Shown here: in pieces, positions 43,419 to 53,263 of the stretch
How positions within the stretch are numbered: position 1 is the stretch's first letter
Layout: each line of letters begins with the position of its first letter
The notes under the pieces: generated by a model
The model's database searches: none
What the model was told of the DNA's origin: nothing
The model's input: only the letters and a program-made list of their open reading frames with translations
Assembly: GCF_029522115.1 (NCBI RefSeq)
Contig: NZ_JAKWFK010000010.1
Span: 62,001 to 126,000, forward strand
Length of the DNA stretch: 64,000 nucleotides
Direction of reading: 5' to 3'
From: Trinickia sp. Y13
GTDB taxonomy: Bacteria; Pseudomonadota; Gammaproteobacteria; Burkholderiales; Burkholderiaceae
Made by a program: the position numbers and the translations under genes

Positions 43419-44521
43419 TGCTCAGCTTTGCCCTCGCCTTTCTGATCTCGTTGCTCGTCACGTTGTTGATCGTTCGCTATGCGCATTTGCACGAGAAGTT
43501 TTCGGTCGACAGCGATTTGACGGGCGTTCAGAAATTCCACGTGCGCCCGGTGCCGCGGATCGGCGGCGTGGGCATTCTGATCGGCCTCATTGGCGCCGCG
43601 TTGCAGTTGGCCTGGCCGTATCCCACGGTGGCGTACGGGATCCTTGCCCTGGTGGCCTGCGGCCTACCCGCATTCGGCTCGGGATTGATCGAAGACCTGA
43701 CCAAACGCGTCTCGCCCTCGGCCCGTCTACTGGCGACGATGGCCGCCGCCGCGATCGCGTATTTCGCGTTGCATATCGCCGTGATCCGCATCAGCGTGCC
43801 GCCGCTCGACTTTCTGCTGTCGTATGCCGCGGTGTCGTTCTGTGTAACGGTGCTGGCCGTGGCGGCGCTCGCCAATGCGGTCAATATCATCGACGGGTTC
43901 AACGGTCTCGCATCGATGGTCGCGTTGATGATGTTTGCGTCGTTGGCGTATGTCGCGTTTCGGCTGGGCGACCCGGTTGCCTTGTCGGGGTCGCTCATTA
44001 TGATGGGGGCGGTGCTCGGGTTCTTTATCTGGAATTTCCCGGCCGGGTTGATCTTTCTCGGGGATGGTGGGGCTTATTTCATCGGCTTCATGCTTGCCGA
44101 GCTGGCGATTTCGCTGGTGATGCGGCACCGGGAGGTGTCGGCCTGGTATCCGGTGCTGCTGTTCGTTTATCCGATCTTCGAGACTTGCTTTTCCATTTAC
44201 CGGAAGAAGTTCGTGCGCGGGATGTCGCCAGGGATTCCGGATGGCGTACATCTGCATATGCTCGTTTATAAGCGGTTGATGCGGTGGGCGGTGGGGGCGA
44301 AGACGGCGCATGAGATTACGCGCAGGAATTCGTATACGTCGCCGTATCTATGGCTGCTGTGTCTGATCGGGGTGATACCGGCGACGCTGTTTTGGCAGCA
44401 TACGGTGCATTTGTTTGCGTTTGTGGTCCTGTTCGCGGCGACGTATGTTTGGCTTTATGTGAGTATTGTTAGGTTTAAGGCGCCACGGTGGTTGGTGGTG
44501 CGGCGCGGTCGGGGGAAGTGA
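43418..44521 (+). CDS. polyprenyl-phosphate HexNAc-1-phosphate transferase (WecA/WbpL family)
   Basis: A 367-residue integral membrane enzyme with about 11 helices that starts a lipid-linked glycan by moving a sugar phosphate to undecaprenyl phosphate. The family motifs VNIIDGFNGLASM (near residue 155), FLGDGGAYFIGFM, and a cytosolic PDGVHLHMLVYKRL are in place. It overlaps galE by one base (TAATG). The substrate may be UDP-GlcNAc, QuiNAc or FucNAc; the neighbouring WbpM-like gene favours a deoxy sugar. Confidence 0.9.
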   Translation: MLSFALAFLISLLVTLLIVRYAHLHEKFSVDSDLTGVQKFHVRPVPRIGGVGILIGLIGAALQLAWPYPTVAYGILALVACGLPAFGSGLIEDLTKRVSPSARLLATMAAAAIAYFALHIAVIRISVPPLDFLLSYAAVSFCVTVLAVAALANAVNIIDGFNGLASMVALMMFASLAYVAFRLGDPVALSGSLIMMGAVLGFFIWNFPAGLIFLGDGGAYFIGFMLAELAISLVMRHREVSAWYPVLLFVYPIFETCFSIYRKKFVRGMSPGIPDGVHLHMLVYKRLMRWAVGAKTAHEITRRNSYTSPYLWLLCLIGVIPATLFWQHTVHLFAFVVLFAATYVWLYVSIVRFKAPRWLVVRRGRGK

Positions 44522-44539
44522 CCGCTCAGCGTCAACCGC

Positions 44540-46447
44540 TCAGCCGGCGCCGTGCGACATCCGCGGCGCTTGCGCTGCCCCCAACGTGCTCTGCAGCGTC
44601 GGCATGATGGACGTCTGATATTCCGGCACCCATCGACGCAAATCGCGCCGCACCTCGTCGTCGCTCAGCGTGCGGTGCTGCATCAACCAGGGCATTAGTT
44701 CGTCGAGAAAACGCTCGGGCGCCTCGCGCGCACAAGCGATGCGCAGCTTCGGATGCGGCGTTCGGATGGTCTTTTCATCGTCGGCGAGTAACTCCTCATA
44801 CAGTTTCTCGCCGGGCCGCAATCCGGTGAAGACGATGCGAATCTGCTCTTCCGTGTACCCGTGAAGACGAATGAGATCTCGTGCGAGGTCGGTGATCTTC
44901 ACCGAATCGCCCATGTCCAGGATGAAAATCTCGCCGCCTCGGCCCATACTCGACGCCTGAAGCACCAATTGCGACGCCTCCGGGATCGTCATGAAATACC
45001 GCGTGATCTCTGGATGCGTGACAGTGACCGGGCCGCCCTTGCGGATCTGCTCTTCGAACTTCGGGATCACGCTGCCGGCGCTCCCGAGAACATTGCCGAA
45101 ACGAACCGTTTCGAACTGCGTGTGCCTGCTCGTTTGCTGAAGCGCTTGACAGGCCATCTCGGCGAGCCGCTTGCTCGCCCCCATCACATTCGTCGGATTG
45201 ACGGCCTTATCGGTCGAGACGAGAACGAAGTGCTTGACGTCATGCCTAATGGCCGCGCGAGCGACCCGCAAGGTGCCTAGCACGTTGTTGCGCACCGCCT
45301 GCCATGCGTTCAATTCCTCCATCAACGGCACGTGCTTGTACGCGGCCGCGTGAAAAACGATATGCGGCGAGTAACGTGACATCACTTGGTCGAGCAGAAG
45401 CGAGTCCTTCGCGTCGCCGACGATGGGCACCACAGGCAAGTGGGGAAACGAATCGCGTAGCTCCTCGGTCAACCGATACATCGCATATTCAGACAAATCG
45501 AGCGCAACGAGCTGCGCGGGAGAGAACCGTTGAATCTGCCTGCAGAGCTCTGAACCGATCGAGCCGCCGGCTCCCGTGACCATGACGACGCGGTCACGCA
45601 GTAGCGCCTCCACATGCTCAGTGTCGATTTTTACGGGCTCGCGGCCGAGCAAGTCCTCGACGTCAATTTCACGCACGCGAGAGAGAAACGCCTGTCCTTG
45701 CGCAACCTCGGTAAGCGCGGGCAAAACCAGCGCATGCACGCCAGCGCGCACGCATGTCATCGACAATCGACGCTGCAGTTCCACTGACGCGGACGGGATG
45801 GCTATGATCGCATGCCCTGCATCAAGCGAACGAGCCCAATGTTCCAATGCACTGATAGGGCCAAGCACTTTATAGCCGTAGATTTCGCGTCCGCGCTTCG
45901 CGGCGTCGTCATCGAGAAGACCGACGAGCCGCCATTCGGGCGAGCGCGTCAGTTCTCGTGCGAGGCTGGCACCGGCGCTGCCTGCGCCAAGTATGATGAC
46001 TGGCTTTCCTTGCGCGACGAGCCCGCCGTATAGGTGGAATTCTTTAGCGGTTCGGTAGAAGGCGCGCGCACCGCCCATCGCGAGAAACAACAGGAGCGGG
46101 GCAACGATGACGACAGAGCGCGGCATCGGAGGCATGGGCTGAACCATCACCGAGGCCACAGTCGCCACCACCGCGGCCGAGGCCACCGCCTTCGAAATGC
46201 GTATCAAATCAGGCAAGCTGGCGAACACCCACATCCCGCGGTAGAGACCGAAGAGGCGAAACATCAGCCCATAAATCGGAAGAAGCCAGACGAGCGAAGC
46301 CAATGCTTCGTGCCAGTACGTGTCTGGAATGGCACCGTTGAACCGGAGCATATACGCGGAGAGCCAGGCCCCCGCGACGGAACAAAGGTCGAATAGGAAA
46401 ACGGCAACCGATTGCCATGAGGCTTTGTGTCGGAACATCTGCGTCAC
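44540..46447 (-). CDS. UDP-HexNAc 4,6-dehydratase, membrane-bound (WbpM/PglF-like), copy 1
   Basis: A 635-residue protein: four N-terminal helices, a first Rossmann-like region (ILGAGSAGASLA near residue 150), then the catalytic SDR domain with MVTGAGGSIGSELCRQ near residue 290. The active region is STDKAVNPTNVMGASK, where Met replaces the Tyr of the usual YxxxK, normal for this family. It makes the 4-keto-6-deoxy intermediate for FucNAc, QuiNAc or bacillosamine. ATG at 46447, or at 46438. Convergent with the WecA-type gene and divergent from the Wzz-like gene. Confidence 0.92.
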   Translation of the reverse strand: MTQMFRHKASWQSVAVFLFDLCSVAGAWLSAYMLRFNGAIPDTYWHEALASLVWLLPIYGLMFRLFGLYRGMWVFASLPDLIRISKAVASAAVVATVASVMVQPMPPMPRSVVIVAPLLLFLAMGGARAFYRTAKEFHLYGGLVAQGKPVIILGAGSAGASLARELTRSPEWRLVGLLDDDAAKRGREIYGYKVLGPISALEHWARSLDAGHAIIAIPSASVELQRRLSMTCVRAGVHALVLPALTEVAQGQAFLSRVREIDVEDLLGREPVKIDTEHVEALLRDRVVMVTGAGGSIGSELCRQIQRFSPAQLVALDLSEYAMYRLTEELRDSFPHLPVVPIVGDAKDSLLLDQVMSRYSPHIVFHAAAYKHVPLMEELNAWQAVRNNVLGTLRVARAAIRHDVKHFVLVSTDKAVNPTNVMGASKRLAEMACQALQQTSRHTQFETVRFGNVLGSAGSVIPKFEEQIRKGGPVTVTHPEITRYFMTIPEASQLVLQASSMGRGGEIFILDMGDSVKITDLARDLIRLHGYTEEQIRIVFTGLRPGEKLYEELLADDEKTIRTPHPKLRIACAREAPERFLDELMPWLMQHRTLSDDEVRRDLRRWVPEYQTSIMPTLQSTLGAAQAPRMSHGAG

Positions 46448-46719
46448 ACCCTCAGGTTGTTAAAGATGATGGCTCGCGACCACGTCGCGATCAAACGGAT
46501 GGTGCGTGCAACGCGCTTTGCGATGCATCAATTAAGCGCAGAGAGGCAACACTATACCGCATCACGAAAACTGGACGATTCGTCGAGCGCTTACTGGCAC
46601 ATGCTGCGCAAATCGGTCGCATCTGCCGGGACATCCGCAATTCGGGCTACAATAATCAGTTAGAACACCGTAGCCGTGGGGTTGGAACGGTGCTAGAAAT
46701 TCCCCGAACGTACCTCCGT

Positions 46720-47574
46720 ATGCACCAAGAACCTCCCGCTTTTGCGACATTTTCGCCTCGCAGTTTGATTCGACAACTCTTCAAGTCTCTCAAGCTCGTC
46801 GTCCTTGCCGGCGTCGGTGGCGCGCTCGCCGGGGCCGCAGTCTCCCACTTCGTACCCTTGCGATGGGCGGCCTCCATGACGATTCAAATCGGACAAATCA
46901 CGACACCTGGCAACCCCACGCTGGACCGTCGTCAGATCGAAGATCCACTCACCGTCATCGATCGCTACAATCTGCCTTCTTTCCGGCTACGAGTCGTCAA
47001 GGACTTAGGATTGCCGTCACCGGACGCTGCGGCGGCATCGAGGGAAATCTTCGACTCGCTGAACGCCACGCAAGAGACAAGCCCCAACCTGATTCACCTT
47101 CACGTGACGGCCTACTCGCGCCAGCAAGCAGAGGCTGCATTGCGCTTTGCTTTCGACGAACTTTCAACTGCGCATCGGCAGTTGTACGATCCCGAGGTCG
47201 ACGGCATGAAACGCGAGTTCGACAACTCGTCGAGGAAGCTTGCCGCCGCGGAGGCAGATTACGCCCTCGGCTATCAGGCCATCCGCTCCTCGGCTGATCA
47301 GGGTAAAGCGGCTCTCGATAGCGCGCGGAATATCCTGGTCACCAACATGACAACCCAGATCAGTTCGCAGATCCTGCAGTTGAAACAGCAGATCACCGTG
47401 CTTCAGCAAGCGTTGAGCCCGATGAACACCTACCCGACACGCATTGTGGAGGCCCCGTACGCGCCTCTGCAGCCGCGATCGCCCAGTGCAAAATTGCTGA
47501 TCGCTGCGGGCGCGCTCCTGGGTTTGCTGGTGGGCGCGGCACTTGCGTTGGGGCCCGCTGTAAAGCGCCGGTAA
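46720..47574 (+). CDS. Wzz-type chain length determinant protein
   Basis: A 284-residue polysaccharide co-polymerase. One helix near residues 26-48 (LVVLAGVGGALAGAAVSHF) and one near the C-terminus (LLIAAGALLGLLVGAALALG) frame a periplasmic coiled-coil region (EFDNSSRKLAAAEADYA, LQLKQQITVLQQAL). A Pro-rich APYAPLQPRSPS precedes the second helix, as in Wzz. The start could also be the GTG at 46690. It would set glycan length together with a Wzy polymerase. Confidence 0.8.
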   Translation: MHQEPPAFATFSPRSLIRQLFKSLKLVVLAGVGGALAGAAVSHFVPLRWAASMTIQIGQITTPGNPTLDRRQIEDPLTVIDRYNLPSFRLRVVKDLGLPSPDAAAASREIFDSLNATQETSPNLIHLHVTAYSRQQAEAALRFAFDELSTAHRQLYDPEVDGMKREFDNSSRKLAAAEADYALGYQAIRSSADQGKAALDSARNILVTNMTTQISSQILQLKQQITVLQQALSPMNTYPTRIVEAPYAPLQPRSPSAKLLIAAGALLGLLVGAALALGPAVKRR

Positions 47575-47662
47575 CCTGAGGGACGAAGCGAGCCGCTGGG
47601 GTCTGCGGAACCGAAAGCGGCGGCAGGTATTGAAACCCTTTTCGAGCCGCCCCGCCGCGATC

Positions 47663-49678
47663 TCAGGGAGCGGCAGTCTCGATCGGCCGCCCCATGTCGT
47701 CCCGAGGAACAAGCGTTGTATCGCACGGCTCTGCACGTTGCGGCTCGTAGCCATGCACGTGCTCGCACAGTACCTTCACGATGTTTTCGCGGTCGTTCGC
47801 TTCCGCCGCCTGCCGTATCTCGACCAGCACAGGCGCCAAGTCGGACCAATCCATAAAATCTTCTCGTGCCTTCATGATGCGCTCGTGCGCGGTGGCTTCG
47901 GGATTGTCCCCAATCAGCAGTTCCTCGTAGAGCTTTTCGCCTGGGCGCAAGCCAGTGATCTTGAGTTCGACGTCGCCGCCCGGATTACGCTCGTCGCGAA
48001 CTGACAGCCCGGCCAGTTGGATCATGCGCTTGGCCAGATCCACGATCTTGACCGGCCGCCCCATATCGAGCACGAATACTTCGCCGCCACGCGCCATCGC
48101 TCCGGCCTGCAGCACCAACTGCGCAGCCTCCGGGATGGTCATGAAATAGCGAGTCACCTCTTCATGCGTGACCGTCAACGGCCCCCCCTTTATCAACTGC
48201 CGACGAAAGAGCGGCACGACGCTGCCACTGCTGCCTAGTACGTTGCCAAACCGGACCATGGCGAATACCGTGCGATTTGCAACGCTATCGCCGGCCAAAG
48301 CTCCATCGCCATCGGCAGGCACGGAATCCAATATCCCGAAAGACGCCGCATCGCGCGCAGCCAGCGCTTGCAACACCATTTCCGCCAAGCGCTTGCTCGC
48401 GCCCATCACGTTCGTCGGGCGCACCGCCTTATCGGTCGAGACGAGGACGAAGTATTCGACGCCGCCCTCCATCGCAGCGCGCGCCATATTCAACGTGCCG
48501 AAGACATTGTTGAGCACGCCCTCCGATGGGTTGCACTCAACCAGCGGCACATGCTTGTAGGCCGCCGCGTGATAGACGGTATCGGGCCGGTGATGCCGGC
48601 ATATCTCGCGCAAACGGCCAAGATTGGACACGCTCGCGAGCAACGGAACGACTTCGACCGGCAAATGGTGTTCGGTGCAAAGGCCTTCGAGCTCACGATG
48701 TATCGTATAGAGACCGAACTCGTTGTGCTCGACGAGCACGAGCCGCACGGGCCGCTCGAGAATGATCTGACGGCAAAGCTCGCTGCCGATGCTCCCGCCC
48801 GCGCCCGTCACGAGCACCGTTTTGCCCGAGAGGTTGTGAGCGAGCAAAGCGGCGTCCGGGGGGACAGGCGCACGGCCCAATAGATCCTCGACGTCCAACT
48901 CTTGGATATCGCCCACCGTGACGCGGCCAGATGCGAGATCGACCATCCCCGGCAGCGTGCGAACATGGACAGGCACTTCGCGGAGGCTGTCGATGATTGC
49001 GTTGCGACGCGCTCTTCCCAACGAGGGCATGGCGAGCAGGATATCGGTCACGTCCATGCGCTCGACGGCGTCGCGCACGCCGCCGGGGCCCATGATGTCG
49101 ACGCCGTTGATGCTGCGGCCGATCTTGGCGGGGTCGTCATCGATGAAGCCGAGCACAACGAACTGACGCCCGATGCCAAGTGCGGACGCCGTCTGCACGC
49201 CGGCCGCGCCGGCACCGTAGATCAGCAGCCGGCCTTCCGCGTGCCCCATCTTTACAACCGACGAACCGGCCAACCAGAAGCGCGCCATGGCGCGGCTCGC
49301 GCCCACGAGCAATAGGAATAGGATCGGCTGTATCAGCCCGACGCTGCGCGGCACGCCGTCGAGCTTGAGTAGCATGAGGGCAAGAAAAAACAGCACGCCG
49401 TAAAGGCCGACCGCCTTGGCTGTGCTAGCCAATGCCGCCATGCCCGTGTACCGAAAGATCGCGCGATACAGGCCGAGGCGTACGAACAGCGGGAACGCCA
49501 ACAGGGGCGCCAGTAAATAAACATATCCCTGCTGTGCGTGCGGCAAGCCGGTCTGGTCGATACGCAGGTAGAACGCAAACCAAACCGAAAACAACGCCAA
49601 AATCAGGTCGACGGCGACGACGACGAAGCGCTTTGCCGAACGCGGCAACGCCAACAAGCGGACAGTCAGTCTAGTCAC
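47663..49678 (-). CDS. pglF: UDP-GlcNAc 4,6-dehydratase (PglF/WbpM-like), copy 2
   Basis: A 671-residue membrane-anchored dehydratase with four N-terminal helices, a GAGAAGVQTASALG Rossmann region near residue 155, and the catalytic domain VTGAGGSIGSELC. The active region is STDKAVRPTNVMGASK with Met in place of Tyr. It is a paralogue of copy 1. It is the last gene of a minus-strand run and overlaps the aminotransferase gene by four bases. With the PglE-, PglD- and PglC-like genes it should give UDP-N,N'-diacetylbacillosamine. Confidence 0.9.
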   Translation of the reverse strand: MTRLTVRLLALPRSAKRFVVVAVDLILALFSVWFAFYLRIDQTGLPHAQQGYVYLLAPLLAFPLFVRLGLYRAIFRYTGMAALASTAKAVGLYGVLFFLALMLLKLDGVPRSVGLIQPILFLLLVGASRAMARFWLAGSSVVKMGHAEGRLLIYGAGAAGVQTASALGIGRQFVVLGFIDDDPAKIGRSINGVDIMGPGGVRDAVERMDVTDILLAMPSLGRARRNAIIDSLREVPVHVRTLPGMVDLASGRVTVGDIQELDVEDLLGRAPVPPDAALLAHNLSGKTVLVTGAGGSIGSELCRQIILERPVRLVLVEHNEFGLYTIHRELEGLCTEHHLPVEVVPLLASVSNLGRLREICRHHRPDTVYHAAAYKHVPLVECNPSEGVLNNVFGTLNMARAAMEGGVEYFVLVSTDKAVRPTNVMGASKRLAEMVLQALAARDAASFGILDSVPADGDGALAGDSVANRTVFAMVRFGNVLGSSGSVVPLFRRQLIKGGPLTVTHEEVTRYFMTIPEAAQLVLQAGAMARGGEVFVLDMGRPVKIVDLAKRMIQLAGLSVRDERNPGGDVELKITGLRPGEKLYEELLIGDNPEATAHERIMKAREDFMDWSDLAPVLVEIRQAAEANDRENIVKVLCEHVHGYEPQRAEPCDTTLVPRDDMGRPIETAAP

Positions 49679-50850
49679 CTGCTAGCCCGCCCCAATACAT
49701 CGCTCGCAACCGTACAGGTCTTGGCGATTTCAGCCTCCGTCAACGTGGGATGCACGAGGAACATCAGGCTCGTCTCGCCGAGGTCGCGAGCGATAGGCAG
49801 CCGCTGTGCCGGCCGCCACCCCGTATCGTCGAATGCCTTCTCGAGATAGACCTCCGAGCAGGAGCCCTGGTAACACGGCACGCCGGCAGCATTGATGGCC
49901 TCGACGATTTTGTCGCGACTCCAGCCGCTTGCAAGCCGGTCCTGCCGCACATAGACATAGCACTTGTAGTGCGCATGCACACTACCCGCAGGCAACTCGG
50001 GCACGCGTACCGATGGATACGGCTTGCACGCTGCCCAAATGGCCGCGGCATGCGCAGCGCGCCTCTCGCTCCAATCGGTCATGCGCCGCAATTGAATTCG
50101 GCCGATCACGGCTTGCATTTCCAACATCCGCCAATTCGTCCCGATGCTCTCATGCAGCCAGCGAAAACCGGGAGCATGTTGGCGCTCATACACGGCCTCG
50201 TAGCTCTTTCCATGGTCCTTAAAGGCCCACATCGTGCGCCAAAGGGCTTCGTCGTCGGTCGTGACCATCCCACCTTCGCCGCCGGTGGTCATGATCTTGT
50301 CCTGACAGAAACTCCATGCGCCGACGTGGCCGATCGAGCCTACAGGACGCCCCTTGTAACGTGCCCCGTGCGCCTGAGCGCAGTCCTCGATGATCTTGAT
50401 GTCATGCCGCTCGGCCAATTCCATGATCGGATCCATGTCGCACGGCCAGCCGGCCAGATGGACGCAAATCACAGCTTTCGTGCGCGGCGTGAGAACACGC
50501 GCGATCGTTTCTGCTGACAGGTTGCCGCTATCGGCGTCCACATCGGCGAACACCGGCGTTGCGCCAGCATTAACCACTGCGGACACGCTAGCGATGAACG
50601 TGCGCGGCGTTACCACCACCTCGTCGCCCGCGCCGACGCCGAGACCTTTCAGAGCGAGATCCAGTGCCAGCGTGCCGTTAGCCAAGGCCACGGCGTAACC
50701 GGTACCCGTCCACTCGGCAAACTCTCGTTCGAACTCGCGGCATTCGGTACCGGTCCAGTAGTTCACCCGGTTCGACAACAGCACTCGCCGCACGGCGTCA
50801 GCCTCTTCATCGGTGAAATTGGGCCAATGGGAAAAGGGAGTATTGAGCAT
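49675..50850 (-). CDS. pglE: DegT/DnrJ/EryC1/StrS aminotransferase (PglE-like)
   Basis: A 391-residue pyridoxal-phosphate sugar aminotransferase. The PLP Lys is K185 in SFCQDKIMTTGGEGGM; NGTLALDLAL near residue 58 and EDCAQAHGA near 155 bind the cofactor. It would aminate the 4-keto sugar made by the neighbouring dehydratase. It overlaps pglF by four bases and follows the acetyltransferase by 19 bases. Confidence 0.9.
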   Translation of the reverse strand: MLNTPFSHWPNFTDEEADAVRRVLLSNRVNYWTGTECREFEREFAEWTGTGYAVALANGTLALDLALKGLGVGAGDEVVVTPRTFIASVSAVVNAGATPVFADVDADSGNLSAETIARVLTPRTKAVICVHLAGWPCDMDPIMELAERHDIKIIEDCAQAHGARYKGRPVGSIGHVGAWSFCQDKIMTTGGEGGMVTTDDEALWRTMWAFKDHGKSYEAVYERQHAPGFRWLHESIGTNWRMLEMQAVIGRIQLRRMTDWSERRAAHAAAIWAACKPYPSVRVPELPAGSVHAHYKCYVYVRQDRLASGWSRDKIVEAINAAGVPCYQGSCSEVYLEKAFDDTGWRPAQRLPIARDLGETSLMFLVHPTLTEAEIAKTCTVASDVLGRASR

Positions 50851-50869
50851 TGTATTGTCCTAGGGGACA

Positions 50870-51526
50870 TCAATTGGAGCGGCGTTCCATCGGCCGAGCC
50901 GGATTGCCGACAACCGTCGTGCCTGCGGCAACACTCTTGGTGACGACGGCGCCCATGCCCACGATCGCGCCGCGCCCGATGACGAGCGGCGCACCCGGCT
51001 CGCCTTGGCGCAGAATTGCACCGGTGCCGATGTAGGCGTGATCCTCGATCACAACGTTTCCGTTGCAGTGGACGCCCGGGGCGAACGTGACGAAATCGCC
51101 AATGACGCAATCGTGCGCCACATAGCTGTAGATGTTGGCATGGAAGTGTTTGCCGACCCGAATGTTGCTCGTGAGATTGACAAACGAGCACAGCGTTGCG
51201 CCTGGACCCATTTCTATCGCATCCAGTTCGACAACGTTCTCCCCCTTTACTGTCACGAACTGCACGCCGTCGCTCTCGCATCGAGCAGCGAGCTTCTCAC
51301 GCACACCGCTATTGGCGATGGCGATATTGATATGCCGCGACGTAGCCGGCTCCGCCATCCATTGCGCGTAAGTGAGCACGCGTTGGCCGTTTGCGTGGGA
51401 TCCCGACGGATTGTCATCGACGAACACCAATTCCCAAGGTTCTTGCTCCGCCTGCAGTTGTCGACGCAACAAAGGCAGCACTTCGCGGCCGAAACCGCTC
51501 ACGCCGAAAATGGCAAATTTTTTCAT
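50870..51526 (-). CDS. pglD: sugar O/N-acetyltransferase (PglD/NeuD family)
   Basis: A 218-residue protein: N-terminal Rossmann-like part (KFAIFGVSGFGREVLPLL) and a C-terminal left-handed beta-helix made of hexapeptide repeats (GPGATLCSFVNL, GDFVTFAPGVHCNGNV). The catalytic His is in AHDCVIGDF. The closing GNPARPMERR is typical of PglD. It would acetylate the 4-amino group of the sugar, giving UDP-diNAcBac. Confidence 0.9.
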   Translation of the reverse strand: MKKFAIFGVSGFGREVLPLLRRQLQAEQEPWELVFVDDNPSGSHANGQRVLTYAQWMAEPATSRHINIAIANSGVREKLAARCESDGVQFVTVKGENVVELDAIEMGPGATLCSFVNLTSNIRVGKHFHANIYSYVAHDCVIGDFVTFAPGVHCNGNVVIEDHAYIGTGAILRQGEPGAPLVIGRGAIVGMGAVVTKSVAAGTTVVGNPARPMERRSN

Positions 51527-51530
51527 CGAT

Positions 51531-52148
51531 TCATCTCTTCGGTTGCTTGGATGGACTCTTCTCGCTACCCGTGAACTTGGACATCGTGGCTTCGCCGGCC
51601 GCGCTAATCCCTTCGCGCACGAGCACCTTGCGCAGCGTCAACCACAAAATCCTCAGATCCAGCCAGAGTGTGCGGTGATCGACGTACCAGACGTCCAACG
51701 CGAATTTCTCCTCCCAACTGAGAGCATTGCGGCCGTTCACTTGGGCCCAGCCGGTAACCCCCGGCCGCACGTCGTGGCGACGTGCCTGTTGCGGCGTGTA
51801 CAGCGGGAGATACTCCATCAGTAAGGGCCGCGGCCCAACCAAGCTCATGTCGCCCTTCAGGACATTCCAAAGCTCCGGTAACTCGTCCAGGCTCGTGGAT
51901 CGCAAGAAGCGGCCAAACGGCGTCAGACGCTGTGCATCGGGCAACAACTGACCGCCTGAGTCCCGCGCGTCGGTCATGGTACGAAACTTGAGCATCGTAA
52001 ACGGGCGCGCGTTTAGGCCAGGCCGAATCTGGCGAAAGAAAGCGGGCTTACCCAACCTGCGCCGCACTAGCCACGTCAGGGCCAGCAACGGAATAGCGAA
52101 GACGATCAGCGCGGTACCGGCGATCACAATATCGAAAAGCCGCTTCAT
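51531..52148 (-). CDS. pglC: phosphoglycosyl transferase (PglC-like)
   Basis: A 205-residue monotopic enzyme that moves phospho-sugar from UDP-diNAcBac (likely) to undecaprenyl phosphate. N-terminal re-entrant helix MKRLFDIVIAGTALIVFAIP, then PAFFRQIRPGLNARPFTMLKFRTM, the catalytic Asp-Glu in STSLDELPELWNVL, and SLVGPRPLL. It is short, lacking the large N-terminal region of WbaP, as in PglC. The tail after residue 180 is extra. It overlaps the GT4 gene by four bases. Confidence 0.92.
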   Translation of the reverse strand: MKRLFDIVIAGTALIVFAIPLLALTWLVRRRLGKPAFFRQIRPGLNARPFTMLKFRTMTDARDSGGQLLPDAQRLTPFGRFLRSTSLDELPELWNVLKGDMSLVGPRPLLMEYLPLYTPQQARRHDVRPGVTGWAQVNGRNALSWEEKFALDVWYVDHRTLWLDLRILWLTLRKVLVREGISAAGEATMSKFTGSEKSPSKQPKR

Positions 52149-53263
52149 GAAATTCCCATCTCGCCCAGCATGATGGCATTCACCTTATGGACGTCGTATT
52201 TCTCGACCGCGATTTCGCGCGCACGCAGGCCCATTGTCTTAGCCAACGCTTTGTCGTCGATAAAGCGCTGCATCGCGCGTTCGAGTGCTTCAACGGATTT
52301 GACCGGTACGAGTAACCCATTCACGCCGTCCACCACCGTCTCGCGGCAACCGGGGGCGTCCGTCGTGATCACAGCACGCTGCATTGCCATTGCCTCGAGC
52401 ACAGTGCGCGGTGTCCCCTCACGATACGACGGCAGCACATACACCGTGCTGCTCGCGATCGCGGGCCGAACATCCGACAGCTTTCCAAGATAGTCGACTA
52501 CGCCCTCGCCCACCCAAGCATCGAGTTCCTCCTGCTTGATCGAATCCGGATTCGAATCGATCCACCCAACCAACGCAAACGAGGCCTTCATCCCTTTCGC
52601 ACGAATCCGCCTCGCCGCCTCCACATACTCGCGCACCCCCTTGTCCCCAAGCAAGCGCGCGATCAGCAGGAAACGGGGATCTCCCTCGGGCAAAGGCACC
52701 GCCTGAAAACTGCTCACATCGACACCCGAGCCATTGACCACACAGGAAGGAACGCGGGCGGGTAAGATCGCGCGCTGGCGAAACATCGCCTCGTCGTCCG
52801 GGTTTTGGAAGAAAACCTTGTCCGCGCGGCTAAGCGCTAGCGCATAGAGCCGCTGGACGAGCGCTCGCAAACGGCCTCGCCCGCTCTCTTGCTGAAATGC
52901 GTAACCCAGGCCGGTGATCAGCGCGAAACGACGCGACACGCGCGCCAGCCACGCGGCCAATGTTCCGTAAATAACGGGCTTGATCGTATAACCCATGACA
53001 AAATCCGGCCGAATGCGGCGCATCAAGCGATGCAGGTCCAGCAGCGTGCGCAGATCCGCCAAAGGGTCAGTACCCGTCCTTCGCATCCGCACGTCATGGA
53101 CGATGAGCCCTTGCGCCTCCAATCGCGCACGCACCGGGTGCGACGCGGGCAAATCGGGCGCGGCGACGTGGACCTCTAGCCCCTTGGCTTGGAGTGCGGC
53201 GATTAGCGGCCCGCGGAACCCGACCAGCGACTCGGCGAAACTCGCGATCATCAAGAACTTCAC
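52145..53263 (-). CDS. glycosyltransferase family 4 (PglA-like)
   Basis: A 372-residue GT-B enzyme. The start is the GTG at 53263, overlapping the asnB stop as GTGA; the open frame beyond it lies inside asnB. It has FLMIASFAESLVGFRGPLI, the GYTIKPVIYGTLAAW region shared with PglA, and the C-terminal PSYREGTPRTVLEAMAMQRAV. Its place before pglC suggests it adds the second sugar onto a bacillosamine-lipid. It is a paralogue of the product of 41167-42387. Confidence 0.9.
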   Translation of the reverse strand: MKFLMIASFAESLVGFRGPLIAALQAKGLEVHVAAPDLPASHPVRARLEAQGLIVHDVRMRRTGTDPLADLRTLLDLHRLMRRIRPDFVMGYTIKPVIYGTLAAWLARVSRRFALITGLGYAFQQESGRGRLRALVQRLYALALSRADKVFFQNPDDEAMFRQRAILPARVPSCVVNGSGVDVSSFQAVPLPEGDPRFLLIARLLGDKGVREYVEAARRIRAKGMKASFALVGWIDSNPDSIKQEELDAWVGEGVVDYLGKLSDVRPAIASSTVYVLPSYREGTPRTVLEAMAMQRAVITTDAPGCRETVVDGVNGLLVPVKSVEALERAMQRFIDDKALAKTMGLRAREIAVEKYDVHKVNAIMLGEMGIS

